A stretch of 7,848 bases of DNA from an uncultured Rhodospirillaceae bacterium (GTDB lineage Bacteria; Pseudomonadota; Alphaproteobacteria; Rhodospirillales; Casp-alpha2), in the NCBI GenBank assembly GCA_913048145.1, contig CAJWVP010000131.1:1-7848 (forward strand). The letters are read 5' to 3'. Position numbers and translations under genes: made by a program. This document shows, in pieces, positions 1 through 6,915 of this stretch. The notes below the pieces were generated by a model that did not search any database, was not told where the DNA came from, and saw only the letters and a list, made by a program, of their open reading frames with translations. Every line of letters starts with the position of its first letter. Within the stretch, counting starts at the first letter, position 1.

Positions 1-57
1 CCAATCCATTCAAATCTGCAAATTCACTTAATGTTAATATTTTTTGTATAACAAACT
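1..57. other. AT-rich foreign end segment
   Basis: This segment is strikingly AT-rich: 15 of the first 60 bases are G or C, against clearly GC-richer DNA in the cluster. On the minus strand the frame entering from the second SDR stops at a TGA at 24-26. A different minus-strand frame stays open to position 2 and would read KFVIQKILTLSEFADLNGL, so the piece may be coding DNA from a low-GC organism. It is too short to identify. The abrupt change in composition, together with the loss of SDR similarity just inside it, suggests a chimeric contig end rather than a natural gene end. Confidence 0.5.
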
Positions 58-692
58 TCAAACAATTCCTCCAAATCCTGGGAGATAACTAGCACCGCGG
101 CGCCCGTGCCCGCCAATTCCACCGCGCCGGCCTCGCCAAGAACGCTCCGCGTCAATTCCGTATCGATGAAACCGGGCGCTACGCTGTTGGCAAGAATGCC
201 GTACTCGGCCACTTCTGCTGCAAGCGCCGCGGTCATGCCGTCCAAGCCAAACTTCGAGGTCGCGTAGGAGCCCCGCTGTGCTTTCGCGATCTTGCCCCAT
301 ACGGAACAAATGTTGACAATCTTACCCGCCTGTTTGGCCTTCATTCCCAGTACTACGGCCTGGCAGAGCCGAAACGGCGCATTGACGTTGACCTGCTGAA
401 TTCGAGCGAAATCTCCGGGATCGATATCGACGAATGGGCTGATCTTGTTGATGCCGGCGTTGTTGACCAGGATGTCCAAATTCATGCCAGCGATTTTTCT
501 GGCAAATACGCCTGTTGCCGCCTCATCCGCGAAATCGATGACCTCATAACCGGTTCCATCAGGGCCGATGCCATCCGCTGCGGTCCCGGTGACGGCTACC
601 TCCGCACCGTGGTCGAGAAGCTTGCTGGCAATAGCTGCGCCAATGCCGCGGGTGCCACCGGTGACCAGCGCCTTTTTGCCGGAGAGACTCAA
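24..692 (-). CDS. SDR-family oxidoreductase, C-terminus replaced (partial)
   Basis: This is an NAD(P)-dependent short-chain dehydrogenase/reductase with a classical Rossmann fold, cytoplasmic. Visible motifs are the TGGTRGIG cofactor loop at residues 11-18, NNAG at 77-80, N102, catalytic S130, Y143 and K147 (YxxxK), and the PGF turn at 173-175. The start is TTG at 690-692, one base after the TGA of the upstream cytidylyltransferase gene, with a GGGGAG stretch a short way upstream as a plausible ribosome site. Genuine SDR similarity ends near residue 194 (about position 111). About 50 residues normally follow, including the C-terminal GG(F/Y) segment, and here they are replaced by an ABC-ATPase-like piece and AT-rich sequence. 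Position after a CMP-ulosonate synthetase resembles the pairing of SDR and cytidylyltransferase genes in nonulosonic-acid loci (for example ptmA/ptmB). A role in making or modifying the sugar precursor is therefore possible, but a FabG-like role in acyl-ACP reduction cannot be excluded. Confidence 0.8.
   Translation of the reverse strand: MSLSGKKALVTGGTRGIGAAIASKLLDHGAEVAVTGTAADGIGPDGTGYEVIDFADEAATGVFARKIAGMNLDILVNNAGINKISPFVDIDPGDFARIQQVNVNAPFRLCQAVVLGMKAKQAGKIVNICSVWGKIAKAQRGSYATSKFGLDGMTAALAAEVAEYGILANSVAPGFIDTELTRSVLGEAGAVELAGTGAAVLVISQDLEELFEVCYTKNINIK
51..110 (-). other. ABC-transporter ATPase-like fragment fused to SDR
   Basis: Residues 195-214 of the reading frame ending at position 24 read approximately GTGAAVLVISQDLEELFEVC. 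This is not SDR sequence. It closely resembles the region of sugar or nucleoside-type ABC ATPases around the switch (H-loop) position, where the family typically has LVISxDLDELFE followed by the segment after the Walker B half. No Walker A or signature motif is present, so only about 20 codons of such a gene could be here. I infer that the frame is kept open by chance at a junction near 105-113. The identification rests on motif recall over a short stretch and is moderately secure. Confidence 0.5.
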
Positions 693-693
693 T

Positions 694-1467
694 TCAATAA
701 GCTCCCCACAAGGAATCCGTCTTCATGTTCTCTTCCACCTTGACTATATCGCTTGGGCTGTCAACGGAGTAACTCGGCATGAAGGGATAGGGCGCGATGT
801 GCTGATGCTGGCCATTGTCGTACAAGCGATTGGAATCACAGGCCTCCTTAATTTCCAGCGGGCTCTCCTCAAGGCTGGTAAAGTATTTTAGGAAATCCCA
901 ACGGAACCCGAAGATGCCGTAAATCCGCTTGGCTTCTAGTTCACGGGAAAATTGTCCCGGCTTGCAATAGGGTATGGGACGGCGTGACGTGTACAGAACC
1001 CGGCCATCCAGATCGTGAATGATCTTCAGGATATCCCGATTTTCGTACTGTTCCTCATCGATGATATCCATAGCTAGCATGGTGCCGCGCACCTCCGGCC
1101 GGGCTTCCATGGGCTTGATGGTGGTGGCTATCATATCCGGCCGCATCATCGGTTCGTCACCCTGGACATTGAGTACGATATCATCATCGCCGACCGTCTG
1201 ACCGCATTTTTCCGCCGCTTCCGCAACCCGGTCGAGGGCACGGGTGTGGGTATCAGAGGTCATGATCACGGGATACCCCTTGGAATTTGCCCAATCGTTT
1301 ATTTCCTCGTCACAGGTGCAGATAGACAGAAGATCCCATCTCTCAAACATGCGGGCGCGCTCGAACACGTGCTCAAGCATTGGCCGGCCTAAGATCGGAT
1401 GAAGCGGCTTGCCGGGAAACCGGCTAGCGCCCATGCGGGCCGGGACGAAACCGAATATTTTACTCAT
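694..1467 (-). CDS. KdsB-like CMP-ulosonic acid synthetase
   Basis: This 257-residue cytoplasmic nucleotidyltransferase is of the 3-deoxy-manno-octulosonate cytidylyltransferase (KdsB) family, which joins CMP from CTP to a 3-deoxy-ulosonic acid to give the donor for glycosyltransfer. The N-terminal CTP-binding signature PARMGASRFPGKP lies at residues 9-21. The metal-binding NVQGDEP is at 100-106, RRPIPY at 162-167, and the C-terminal VDSPSD at 235-240 supplies a second acidic residue (D236). Length is normal for KdsB. A clear GGAGGGA ribosome site at 1473-1479 fixes the ATG at 1465-1467. One substrate-side motif differs: most KdsB proteins have H-x-S-G-T-(D/E)-R, whereas residues 74-80 here read HTRALDR. 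This suggests a sugar other than plain Kdo, or a paralogue dedicated to a capsule or O-chain. The MBOAT gene lies 13 bp upstream and an SDR gene starts one base downstream. The family is certain; the exact substrate is not known. Confidence 0.88.
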   Translation of the reverse strand: MSKIFGFVPARMGASRFPGKPLHPILGRPMLEHVFERARMFERWDLLSICTCDEEINDWANSKGYPVIMTSDTHTRALDRVAEAAEKCGQTVGDDDIVLNVQGDEPMMRPDMIATTIKPMEARPEVRGTMLAMDIIDEEQYENRDILKIIHDLDGRVLYTSRRPIPYCKPGQFSRELEAKRIYGIFGFRWDFLKYFTSLEESPLEIKEACDSNRLYDNGQHQHIAPYPFMPSYSVDSPSDIVKVEENMKTDSLWGAY

Positions 1468-1480
1468 CTATATCCCTCCA

Positions 1481-2695
1481 TCAGGCAAGGAATTTCCCAA
1501 GCGCTCCGACAATATCAGAAATCTGATTGGGGATTAAGGCTAGGGTTGCGCAAACATAGTGGAAGCAGAGTACCACCGCCAGCCCCCGAACCCACGGCTT
1601 TGCCTCGAAGGCGTTGCGGCCGGTCTTACCGAGGGCCTTCTTCAGCCCAAGACCGTAAAGTGCGGCAGCCATCACCGCGGCGCCGTGCAGCAAACCGAAA
1701 ACCAGGAAGTTCGTGGTGGCACCATGCCAGGCGCCAACGATCAAGAAGGTCACCATCACTGAAAGGGCCGTCAGCGGGCCATGATGTTTTATATCGCCGC
1801 GGGTGAGCAGCCATTTCGTCAGCGGCGTAAAGATGTACGACGTGATCCAGACGCCGAAGGACATGTGCCATCGCTTCCAAAAATCCTGAATGTTTCGCGC
1901 CAGGTAGGGGCGGTTGAAATTCTCCGGCAAGGTATTGACGCCGCACAGCCTTGTCAGCGCAATCACCACGTCCGTATAGCCAGAGAAATTTAGATAGAGA
2001 TAGATCGGGTAGGCGTAGAACACGATGGCAAAATCGATGACGTCCGCGTCATCTCTGGTCACTAAACCGATGTCCGATGCCTTGAGGAATACAGGCGCGA
2101 TAAGAAACGCTTTGATCAGCCCGTTGACCATGCGATGGGAGCTTGAAAGAAGCTCGTCCGGTTCGGGTCTACCGACGGATGACAAGCCCCGCGCGAAATC
2201 GTCGTAGCGTTGGATTGGGCCTGAAATAAGGGTCCAGAATGCCAGAACGTATGATAGGTAGGCGGCAAGACTGATACGATACGCACCAAGGCTAGGTGCC
2301 TCGACGACCAAGTGAATGATGCGAAACAACATGTAAGACAACCCAATTATCGACACAGGGTGGTCGAGCCAATCTATCCATCCGACCCATTCGTAACGCC
2401 GCAACACGATGAACAGCAGCACTTCCCAAACGACAACGACACCAATGAAAACGGACGGCGCCTTCTCCTGCCGACCCCATAGAACGTGGACGGCCAAATA
2501 GGGCGGGAAAATGAAGCCTGCCAGCACGACGGCATCCATTGGCGACAGCCAGGAGGCAACCATGATGAGGCTGGCGGCTAGCAACGCAGGCGCAAAGTTC
2601 TCGCGGTAACGCGACCAGGCCAGCAGCACCAGCGCCAACCCAAGCACGAAGAAGCCCAAACTGGGAACCGATATGTCGGAAAAATTAGCGATCAC
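1481..2695 (-). CDS. MBOAT family membrane-bound O-acyltransferase
   Basis: This 404-residue polytopic inner-membrane protein belongs to the MBOAT family (DltB/AlgI-like). The family moves acyl groups across or at the membrane onto exported polymers. Hydrophobic segments run almost throughout, about ten in all. The hallmark FWKRWHMS is near residues 272-279 (H277). The catalytic-site GAWHGA contains H324, and FGLLHG follows with H337, so the active-site histidines are intact. Length is close to DltB (about 400) and shorter than most AlgI proteins. The start is GTG at 2693-2695, overlapping the TGA of the upstream SGNH gene by four bases (GTGA), which implies translational coupling. The neighbouring SGNH hydrolase is a typical partner. 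The nearby carrier protein, hydratase, SDR and FkbH-like genes suggest that the acyl donor is a special acyl-ACP rather than acetyl-CoA; this is inference. The acceptor is probably a surface glycan. Confidence 0.92.
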   Translation of the reverse strand: MIANFSDISVPSLGFFVLGLALVLLAWSRYRENFAPALLAASLIMVASWLSPMDAVVLAGFIFPPYLAVHVLWGRQEKAPSVFIGVVVVWEVLLFIVLRRYEWVGWIDWLDHPVSIIGLSYMLFRIIHLVVEAPSLGAYRISLAAYLSYVLAFWTLISGPIQRYDDFARGLSSVGRPEPDELLSSSHRMVNGLIKAFLIAPVFLKASDIGLVTRDDADVIDFAIVFYAYPIYLYLNFSGYTDVVIALTRLCGVNTLPENFNRPYLARNIQDFWKRWHMSFGVWITSYIFTPLTKWLLTRGDIKHHGPLTALSVMVTFLIVGAWHGATTNFLVFGLLHGAAVMAAALYGLGLKKALGKTGRNAFEAKPWVRGLAVVLCFHYVCATLALIPNQISDIVGALGKFLA

Positions 2696-3825
2696 GGCAT
2701 GATACTGAGTTCAGTTTCAAGCCAGTGCGCCACCACCTTGGCGACGTGGTCGTGCGACGACGCATTCAGGTGAGCATCATCAGGAAAGACCAGCGATCCG
2801 ATTTGAGACGCCTTCAGGGCCGGCAGCAAATCAAGCACTGCTACGCCGTTTCGCTTGAGCGCCGCGGTCAATGCCGTCAGGGGACGCATGGGGTCAAGGC
2901 TGCTATCCTTCAACCGGAAACGTTCCGGGTACATCTGATGGTATGCGGGAAACAAGATGATTCCGAAAGGCACGTCCCATGTCATCTTTACCCAGTTACC
3001 GAGCTGCTTGGCAAAATCGGCGGTAGACGATATCCGGACAGTGGCAGGATTGGCTTCGTCAAGCGGTCTGAGGAAATCGAGATCCGTTGAAACCACATCA
3101 TTCAGATCGGACCGCAACCCGGATTCCTTCATCCAGTTATAGATCGCTGGTACGTTCAACATTCCCAAGCGAAGCCATCCGTAGGTGGCGCTGTTGGTTA
3201 TAAGTACCGCGCGCACATCCCGGAGCGACGTGGGAAGGGCCTGTCCGAACCGACGCAAGCCGCTCAGCAACGTCGATTTTGCATCGCTTCCGGTGTTCTT
3301 GGTTGCGGCATCAAGAGAACCAGCAAGTGTGTATTGCGCTTCCGTCAGGTCGACAGCCCCCTGATACAGGCTCACGCCGATGACAACGGCGCGGGGAGTA
3401 TAGCCCTCGGCGGCAAGGTACCGAAGGAGCAGCGCCTGGGACGAAAGGTTGTGGCCCTCAGATGCAATATTCGCTGTTTGGTATCCAACCTCACGCAAGC
3501 GGTGAACATAGGTTTCCGTATCCTCGACGCCCGCCGCAAAGGTATTGGAATCGCCACCTATCCAAATGCCCGAGAGTTCCTTTTTTAGATCAGTTTCGGT
3601 CCCGCGAAGCCCCATAGCGTTGGTATGGACGACGGTATCGTAGTTCCCAGGCTTCAGCCGGCGGAGCTCAAGGTTTGGGCGGTTGAAGTGCCCCAAGACG
3701 GGATGGCGCTGAAAGGTGTCCTCTTGCAGAGCCTTGTACTCCGGGAAAATAATCAGGCGAAAGCAGGCCTCCACGGCGAAGACCGCGAACAACAAAGCCA
3801 CAAACACCTGAAAGAGGCGTGCCAT
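2692..3825 (-). CDS. Membrane-anchored SGNH/GDSL hydrolase-like protein
   Basis: This 377-residue protein has an uncleaved-looking N-terminal hydrophobic anchor (about residues 4-27), so the rest is probably periplasmic. The SGNH fold is shown by block I GGDSNTF at 90-96 with nucleophile S93, a block II-like EGHN at 123-126, and block V DDAHLN at 349-354 giving the D350/H352 pair. The stretch HTNAMGLRG at 67-75 is typical of SGNH proteins that accompany MBOAT acyltransferases in polysaccharide O-acylation, such as AlgX/AlgJ-type systems. In those systems the MBOAT passes the acyl group and the SGNH protein places it on the glycan; alternatively it may be an esterase. The ATG is at 3823-3825 with an AGAGG ribosome site about nine bases upstream. 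The gene overlaps the MBOAT gene by four bases. It is the first gene after the only real gap in the cluster, so it may head its own transcript. Confidence 0.85.
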   Translation of the reverse strand: MARLFQVFVALLFAVFAVEACFRLIIFPEYKALQEDTFQRHPVLGHFNRPNLELRRLKPGNYDTVVHTNAMGLRGTETDLKKELSGIWIGGDSNTFAAGVEDTETYVHRLREVGYQTANIASEGHNLSSQALLLRYLAAEGYTPRAVVIGVSLYQGAVDLTEAQYTLAGSLDAATKNTGSDAKSTLLSGLRRFGQALPTSLRDVRAVLITNSATYGWLRLGMLNVPAIYNWMKESGLRSDLNDVVSTDLDFLRPLDEANPATVRISSTADFAKQLGNWVKMTWDVPFGIILFPAYHQMYPERFRLKDSSLDPMRPLTALTAALKRNGVAVLDLLPALKASQIGSLVFPDDAHLNASSHDHVAKVVAHWLETELSIMP

Positions 3826-3851
3826 CTTAGAACCTCTGGTAGGCTACCATG

Positions 3852-3857
3852 ATTATA
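3852..3857 (-). promoter_or_regulatory. Possible -10 element (TATAAT) for SGNH-MBOAT genes
   Basis: The minus strand carries a perfect TATAAT hexamer about 27 bases before the SGNH start codon. At a 17-base spacing the upstream hexamer is TTTCTG, a poor match to TTGACA, so the core promoter is weak or depends on an activator. Support comes mainly from its placement in the only gap of the cluster. Confidence 0.22.
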
Positions 3858-3869
3858 TCTTTCGACTCC

Positions 3870-3898
3870 AAAAACAGAAAAGAAAAGACGGCCATCTT
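3870..3898 (-). terminator. Weak hairpin plus T-rich tract (possible attenuator)
   Basis: Read on the minus strand, AAGAT-GGCC-GTCTT can form a 5-bp stem (one G-T pair) with a four-base loop at 3885-3898. A broken T-rich run follows (TTCTTTTCTGTTTTT, 3884-3870). The position just after the FkbH-like gene suits partial termination. The stem is short and AT-rich and the T run is interrupted by C and G, so it may only attenuate transcription or do nothing. Confidence 0.22.
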
Positions 3899-3929
3899 GA
3901 AAATCAGCCAAAGAATTGAGATCCACGGT

Positions 3930-5822
3930 TTAGCCATCGGCGCGAACCACTTTCATGGGCGGCGGATCGATGTGAAAATCATTTAAATTCAAGTACCACA
4001 GAGTGTTATCTCCCTGTTCGCCGGCGGCGGAAAACCCCAAGCTTTCATAATGGCCGGCGACCAGTTCGTTTCTGCCTGTCGGTATGAAACACCCGCGTAA
4101 TTCCGTGGCGCCGTCATTGCTAGCGCGTGAGGCAATTTCTTGAAGGACGGCTTGCTCGACCTTCCGCCCAAGAACCCGGCAGCTCATCAACCAGGTTTCA
4201 ATATCCCAGAATGCATCCTGTTTACGGCAGATCACAACGCTGATCATGCCATTGTCCCCGAAGCAATCCTCGAGCCGAACCTGCAAAGTGAACAGATCCG
4301 TATCGTCGTCCATAGAAGCGACGTCGGCTTCCGTATAACGCTTGGTGGTCAGGTTGAACTGGTTCGACTTGTTGATGAGCTGGGCGATGCGGGACCGGCT
4401 GATGGCGTCGAACGGCGCGAACCGGATGGTCATATCCAGAGAGGCGAGATAAGAATCCATATCCGTATTGCTCTCGGCCAACTCAGCCCGCTTGGAGTTC
4501 GCTTGGTATTGCCCGTGCCGGGCCCGATCATCGGCGGAGAACGTCACGGCCTCGAAATAACCCGCCGACAGAAGCGTGCGGGGGTAAAGGGCCGCATCCT
4601 CGGGCAATTCTGGAACGGCGATTTCTGGTAGTTCTCGGCGCACGATGGCGCGCTCCGCCGGGTTATCGTCCAACAAAACCAAGGTATCGGTCCCGATGTT
4701 TAGAGTTTTGGCGATGGCCCTCAGGTTGGCCGGCTTGTCAATCCAATTCGCCTGGAACACGGCGATATCGTCTTCGCGCAACAACATATCGGGGTGCGAA
4801 CGAAACGGCAGGCGCGCGTTGGCGTCTTCGTTTTTGGAACTTACGGCGAGGACAACACCGCGATCGCGCAAATCTAACGCCATGCGTTGGACGGCCAGAA
4901 ACGCCTCGCCCATGGGGTCGCCATGGCCAAGGACGATGCCCTCCAACCCATCATCGCCTATGACGCCGCCCCAGACGGTGTTATCTAGGTCCAGAACCAG
5001 ACATTTCCGGCTTTGGCCGCGCAGGGCCCCGATCAGCCTGGCGGCGTGGTCGGCGTAGATGGGTGAAAAGCGTTGTGAATGCGGCAACTTGGCCAAGTAC
5101 CATTGTGTCGGATCGTGCCAAGCCTCCGAGCCCACCGCTCGCGCCAGCCCCGCAACGTCCAAAATCAAATCCACCGAACCTTCAATATTCTCAACGAGTC
5201 CCCTGTTGAATGCGTCGACGATGTTCCGAAGCGTACCTGCCAAGCGCGCGTCAAGACTGCCGAACAAAGTTTCCGGAACCTCCGCGACCGTCTGGATGAT
5301 CACCGGCGCGCCGCATCCCGCGGCTAGGCCGCGTCGAATTTTCTCCACATGTTCAAGGGCCCGCGTTACCTGATCGCGGGTACTGTCAACGGATCCACTG
5401 AGGTCAGATTTAAGCCCCAGTCCCCGGTGGTCTAGCGCCACTAGCACGGCATCCGGTTCGCCGGTGTTGATTTCCGAGCCTGGATCCAGCGCCGATTGTA
5501 TCGCCTGATCGAACGGCGCCGAAATCACCTGCAGGGCGAGACCATGGCGCAGCGCGGTGCCGCGCAATACAGGCACGAGCAAGTCCGTCGTCGCATTACT
5601 GAGCAGGCCCAGCTTGAAGGATTTGAGCGGCAACACGTCGGCGCCCATGAGATCGAGGCTCTTGGCAAGGCGAGCCAGCTTATTGACGTCGAGGCTGTGG
5701 CGGGCTAGCGCCAACAAGGCGGCACCGCGGTCTGCGTCGAGGGAATCAATAGCTTTGCAGCGAGCGCGGAAGCCCTCCGGTGCGACGGGAAGCCAGGGCA
5801 AATTCTCAACAGACCAGATCAT
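3930..5822 (-). CDS. FkbH-like HAD-IIIC / SGNH / GNAT multidomain protein
   Basis: This 630-residue cytoplasmic protein of the FkbH family has three parts. An N-terminal SGNH-like (BF1531-type) region spans about 70-260. A HAD subfamily IIIC domain spans about 272-400, with DLDNTVWGG (D278, D280), SSKN at 328-331 and LLDDN at 383-387. A C-terminal GNAT-like region spans about 465-610 and contains the conserved CFGDNGMI at 520-527. The best-studied FkbH proteins take 1,3-bisphosphoglycerate, dephosphorylate it and load a glyceryl group onto an acyl carrier protein. Stand-alone relatives are common in polysaccharide loci. The length is typical for the long form and all HAD motifs are intact. 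The ATG at 5820-5822 overlaps the stop of the SDR gene in ATGA. The carrier protein three genes upstream is the obvious partner. Whether glycerate or another small acid is loaded cannot be read from the sequence. Confidence 0.9.
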   Translation of the reverse strand: MIWSVENLPWLPVAPEGFRARCKAIDSLDADRGAALLALARHSLDVNKLARLAKSLDLMGADVLPLKSFKLGLLSNATTDLLVPVLRGTALRHGLALQVISAPFDQAIQSALDPGSEINTGEPDAVLVALDHRGLGLKSDLSGSVDSTRDQVTRALEHVEKIRRGLAAGCGAPVIIQTVAEVPETLFGSLDARLAGTLRNIVDAFNRGLVENIEGSVDLILDVAGLARAVGSEAWHDPTQWYLAKLPHSQRFSPIYADHAARLIGALRGQSRKCLVLDLDNTVWGGVIGDDGLEGIVLGHGDPMGEAFLAVQRMALDLRDRGVVLAVSSKNEDANARLPFRSHPDMLLREDDIAVFQANWIDKPANLRAIAKTLNIGTDTLVLLDDNPAERAIVRRELPEIAVPELPEDAALYPRTLLSAGYFEAVTFSADDRARHGQYQANSKRAELAESNTDMDSYLASLDMTIRFAPFDAISRSRIAQLINKSNQFNLTTKRYTEADVASMDDDTDLFTLQVRLEDCFGDNGMISVVICRKQDAFWDIETWLMSCRVLGRKVEQAVLQEIASRASNDGATELRGCFIPTGRNELVAGHYESLGFSAAGEQGDNTLWYLNLNDFHIDPPPMKVVRADG

Positions 5823-6496
5823 AACTGGCTCTTTATCCGTTCCATAATCTGCACGGCGACCTCATCCGGCGTTGAAAACGCCTCCGTCTCCTGCAGCGCC
5901 TGCAGAAAGCGTTCGTCGAATGCCTCAAGCATTGGGGTCTTGGTGAACCCGGGGCTGATCGTGTCGACACGCAACCAGGGATACTCCGCCCCCGCGGAAG
6001 AAAGAACGCCCTGTAAGCCGTGTTTGGCGATTACGTAGGCCCCTAGCGATCCCATTCCGGCCTCACCCGCGCCGTCGCCCATGGCTTTCGTCAGTACGGC
6101 CAGGGCGAGGCCGCGTTTGTTCTTGCGAAAGCACTTCTTCACCACACCGGCCAAGAGTTGCTGCGGACCTATCACATTGACGTAAAGTTGGCTGTTCATC
6201 TCAGTTTCGTCAATTTTCCCAAACGGCAGCAACGCCAATCTTGGCGAGGCCGCCAGGATAATAGCCGCGAGGCCAATCCCAATGGCAGCCAACTCTTCAA
6301 TGGCGGCGTCGATTACACTGCGATCAGTGAGATCAATGTGCAGCGCCCGACCACCGGTTTCCCGCGCCAGAGCCTCGGCTCTATCCTTGCCCCTTGCGTA
6401 ACCAATGATTGGAACCATGTCTGCCGAACTCAGTTGCCGACACAGCGCCGCGCCGATGCTACCCGAACCACCCGAAACAAGCACGAACCGTTCCAT
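5819..6496 (-). CDS. Divergent SDR-family oxidoreductase (acyl-ACP associated)
   Basis: This 225-residue short-chain dehydrogenase/reductase is cytoplasmic. Counted from a GTG at 6497-6499, the cofactor loop is SGGSGSIG at 9-16, the structural N is N108, the active-site pair is Y155/K159 (YVIAK), and the PGF turn is at 183-185. I prefer the ATG at 6494-6496, because it forms a TGATG stop/start overlap with the MaoC gene, as at the preceding junction; the GTG one codon upstream adds one residue. Two points are unusual. LAAS replaces the common NNAG after strand 4, and threonine (T137) stands where the catalytic serine is expected, followed by a longer loop before the tyrosine. A FabG-like 3-oxoacyl-ACP reductase is the natural reading beside an ACP and a MaoC hydratase. 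The divergent active site leaves room for another reduction, or for a role on the acyl or sugar precursor. Confidence 0.85.
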   Translation of the reverse strand: MERFVLVSGGSGSIGAALCRQLSSADMVPIIGYARGKDRAEALARETGGRALHIDLTDRSVIDAAIEELAAIGIGLAAIILAASPRLALLPFGKIDETEMNSQLYVNVIGPQQLLAGVVKKCFRKNKRGLALAVLTKAMGDGAGEAGMGSLGAYVIAKHGLQGVLSSAGAEYPWLRVDTISPGFTKTPMLEAFDERFLQALQETEAFSTPDEVAVQIMERIKSQL

Positions 6497-6915
6497 CACA
6501 CCAATGGCACCAAGATGGCATTCGCCCTGCCGGTGGCGATTTTACGCCCGCCCACCGTGACGGTGATTTTGAGGTCGATGAGCTTAGCCGCCTCCGACTT
6601 GCCGGCGACGCGGGCTTGCACAACGGCTTCCTCGTGCAGATAAAGCGGATTACGGAAATCCATCTTCACGCTGGCCCAAACTACGTCGCGGCCAGGCAAT
6701 TCCATTCCAAGCAGCCGCGAGACCTGGGCGAGGATAAGGCCACCGTAAACAGCCCGGCCCTCAAAGCCTTTGGCACGTGCAAAGGCTTCGTCCGTGTGGA
6801 GCGGGTTACGATCGCCAGACAGATCGGCGAAAGCCCGCATGTCGTCGTCCGTCACCGAAAAAGTAACTGATGCTTCCAGGCCTTCAACAATGTCTTCCCA
6901 GGCGAGCGTTTTCAT
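6496..6915 (-). CDS. MaoC-like (R)-specific enoyl hydratase/dehydratase
   Basis: This 139-residue single hot-dog-fold enzyme is of the MaoC/PhaJ type, which interconverts (R)-3-hydroxyacyl and trans-2-enoyl thioesters on CoA or ACP. The hydratase-2 motif is complete: FADLSGDRNPLH at residues 29-40 supplies catalytic D35 and H40, and VYGGL at 56-60 forms the usual oxyanion-side turn. Length is normal for a stand-alone MaoC protein. The ATG at 6913-6915 overlaps the carrier-protein stop as TGATG, and its own stop overlaps the SDR start in the same way. Expression is therefore tightly coupled to both neighbours. With the SDR it could form the reduction/hydration half of a short acyl-chain pathway on the adjacent carrier protein, which is inference. 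Annotation as a hydratase is secure; the direction of reaction and the chain length are unknown. Confidence 0.9.
   Translation of the reverse strand: MKTLAWEDIVEGLEASVTFSVTDDDMRAFADLSGDRNPLHTDEAFARAKGFEGRAVYGGLILAQVSRLLGMELPGRDVVWASVKMDFRNPLYLHEEAVVQARVAGKSEAAKLIDLKITVTVGGRKIATGRANAILVPLV

Larger units (their letters stand above)
3826..3929. other. Intergenic gap between FkbH-like and SGNH genes
   Basis: This 104-bp spacer is the only sizeable non-coding stretch inside the cluster; all the other gene joints overlap or lie within about 13 bp. It is AT-richer than its flanks. On the minus strand it holds a weak hairpin followed by a T-rich tract and then a TATAAT hexamer ahead of the SGNH gene, both listed separately. 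An 11-bp near-palindrome, GGTAGGCTACC, lies at 3838-3848 next to the SGNH ribosome site. No small gene with a convincing ribosome site was found. Confidence 0.7.

Noticed and set aside
568..891. Plus-strand 107-codon reading frame across the SDR/KdsB joint
   Set aside because: It overlaps two strong minus-strand genes and has no ribosome site or recognisable motif.
3838..3848. GGTAGGCTACC near-palindrome as an operator site
   Set aside because: A single 5-bp arm with one central base is common by chance, and no regulator gene is present.
4140..5373. Several plus-strand frames of 82-163 codons within the FkbH-like gene
   Set aside because: All are antisense to conserved HAD and GNAT motifs and show no family similarity.
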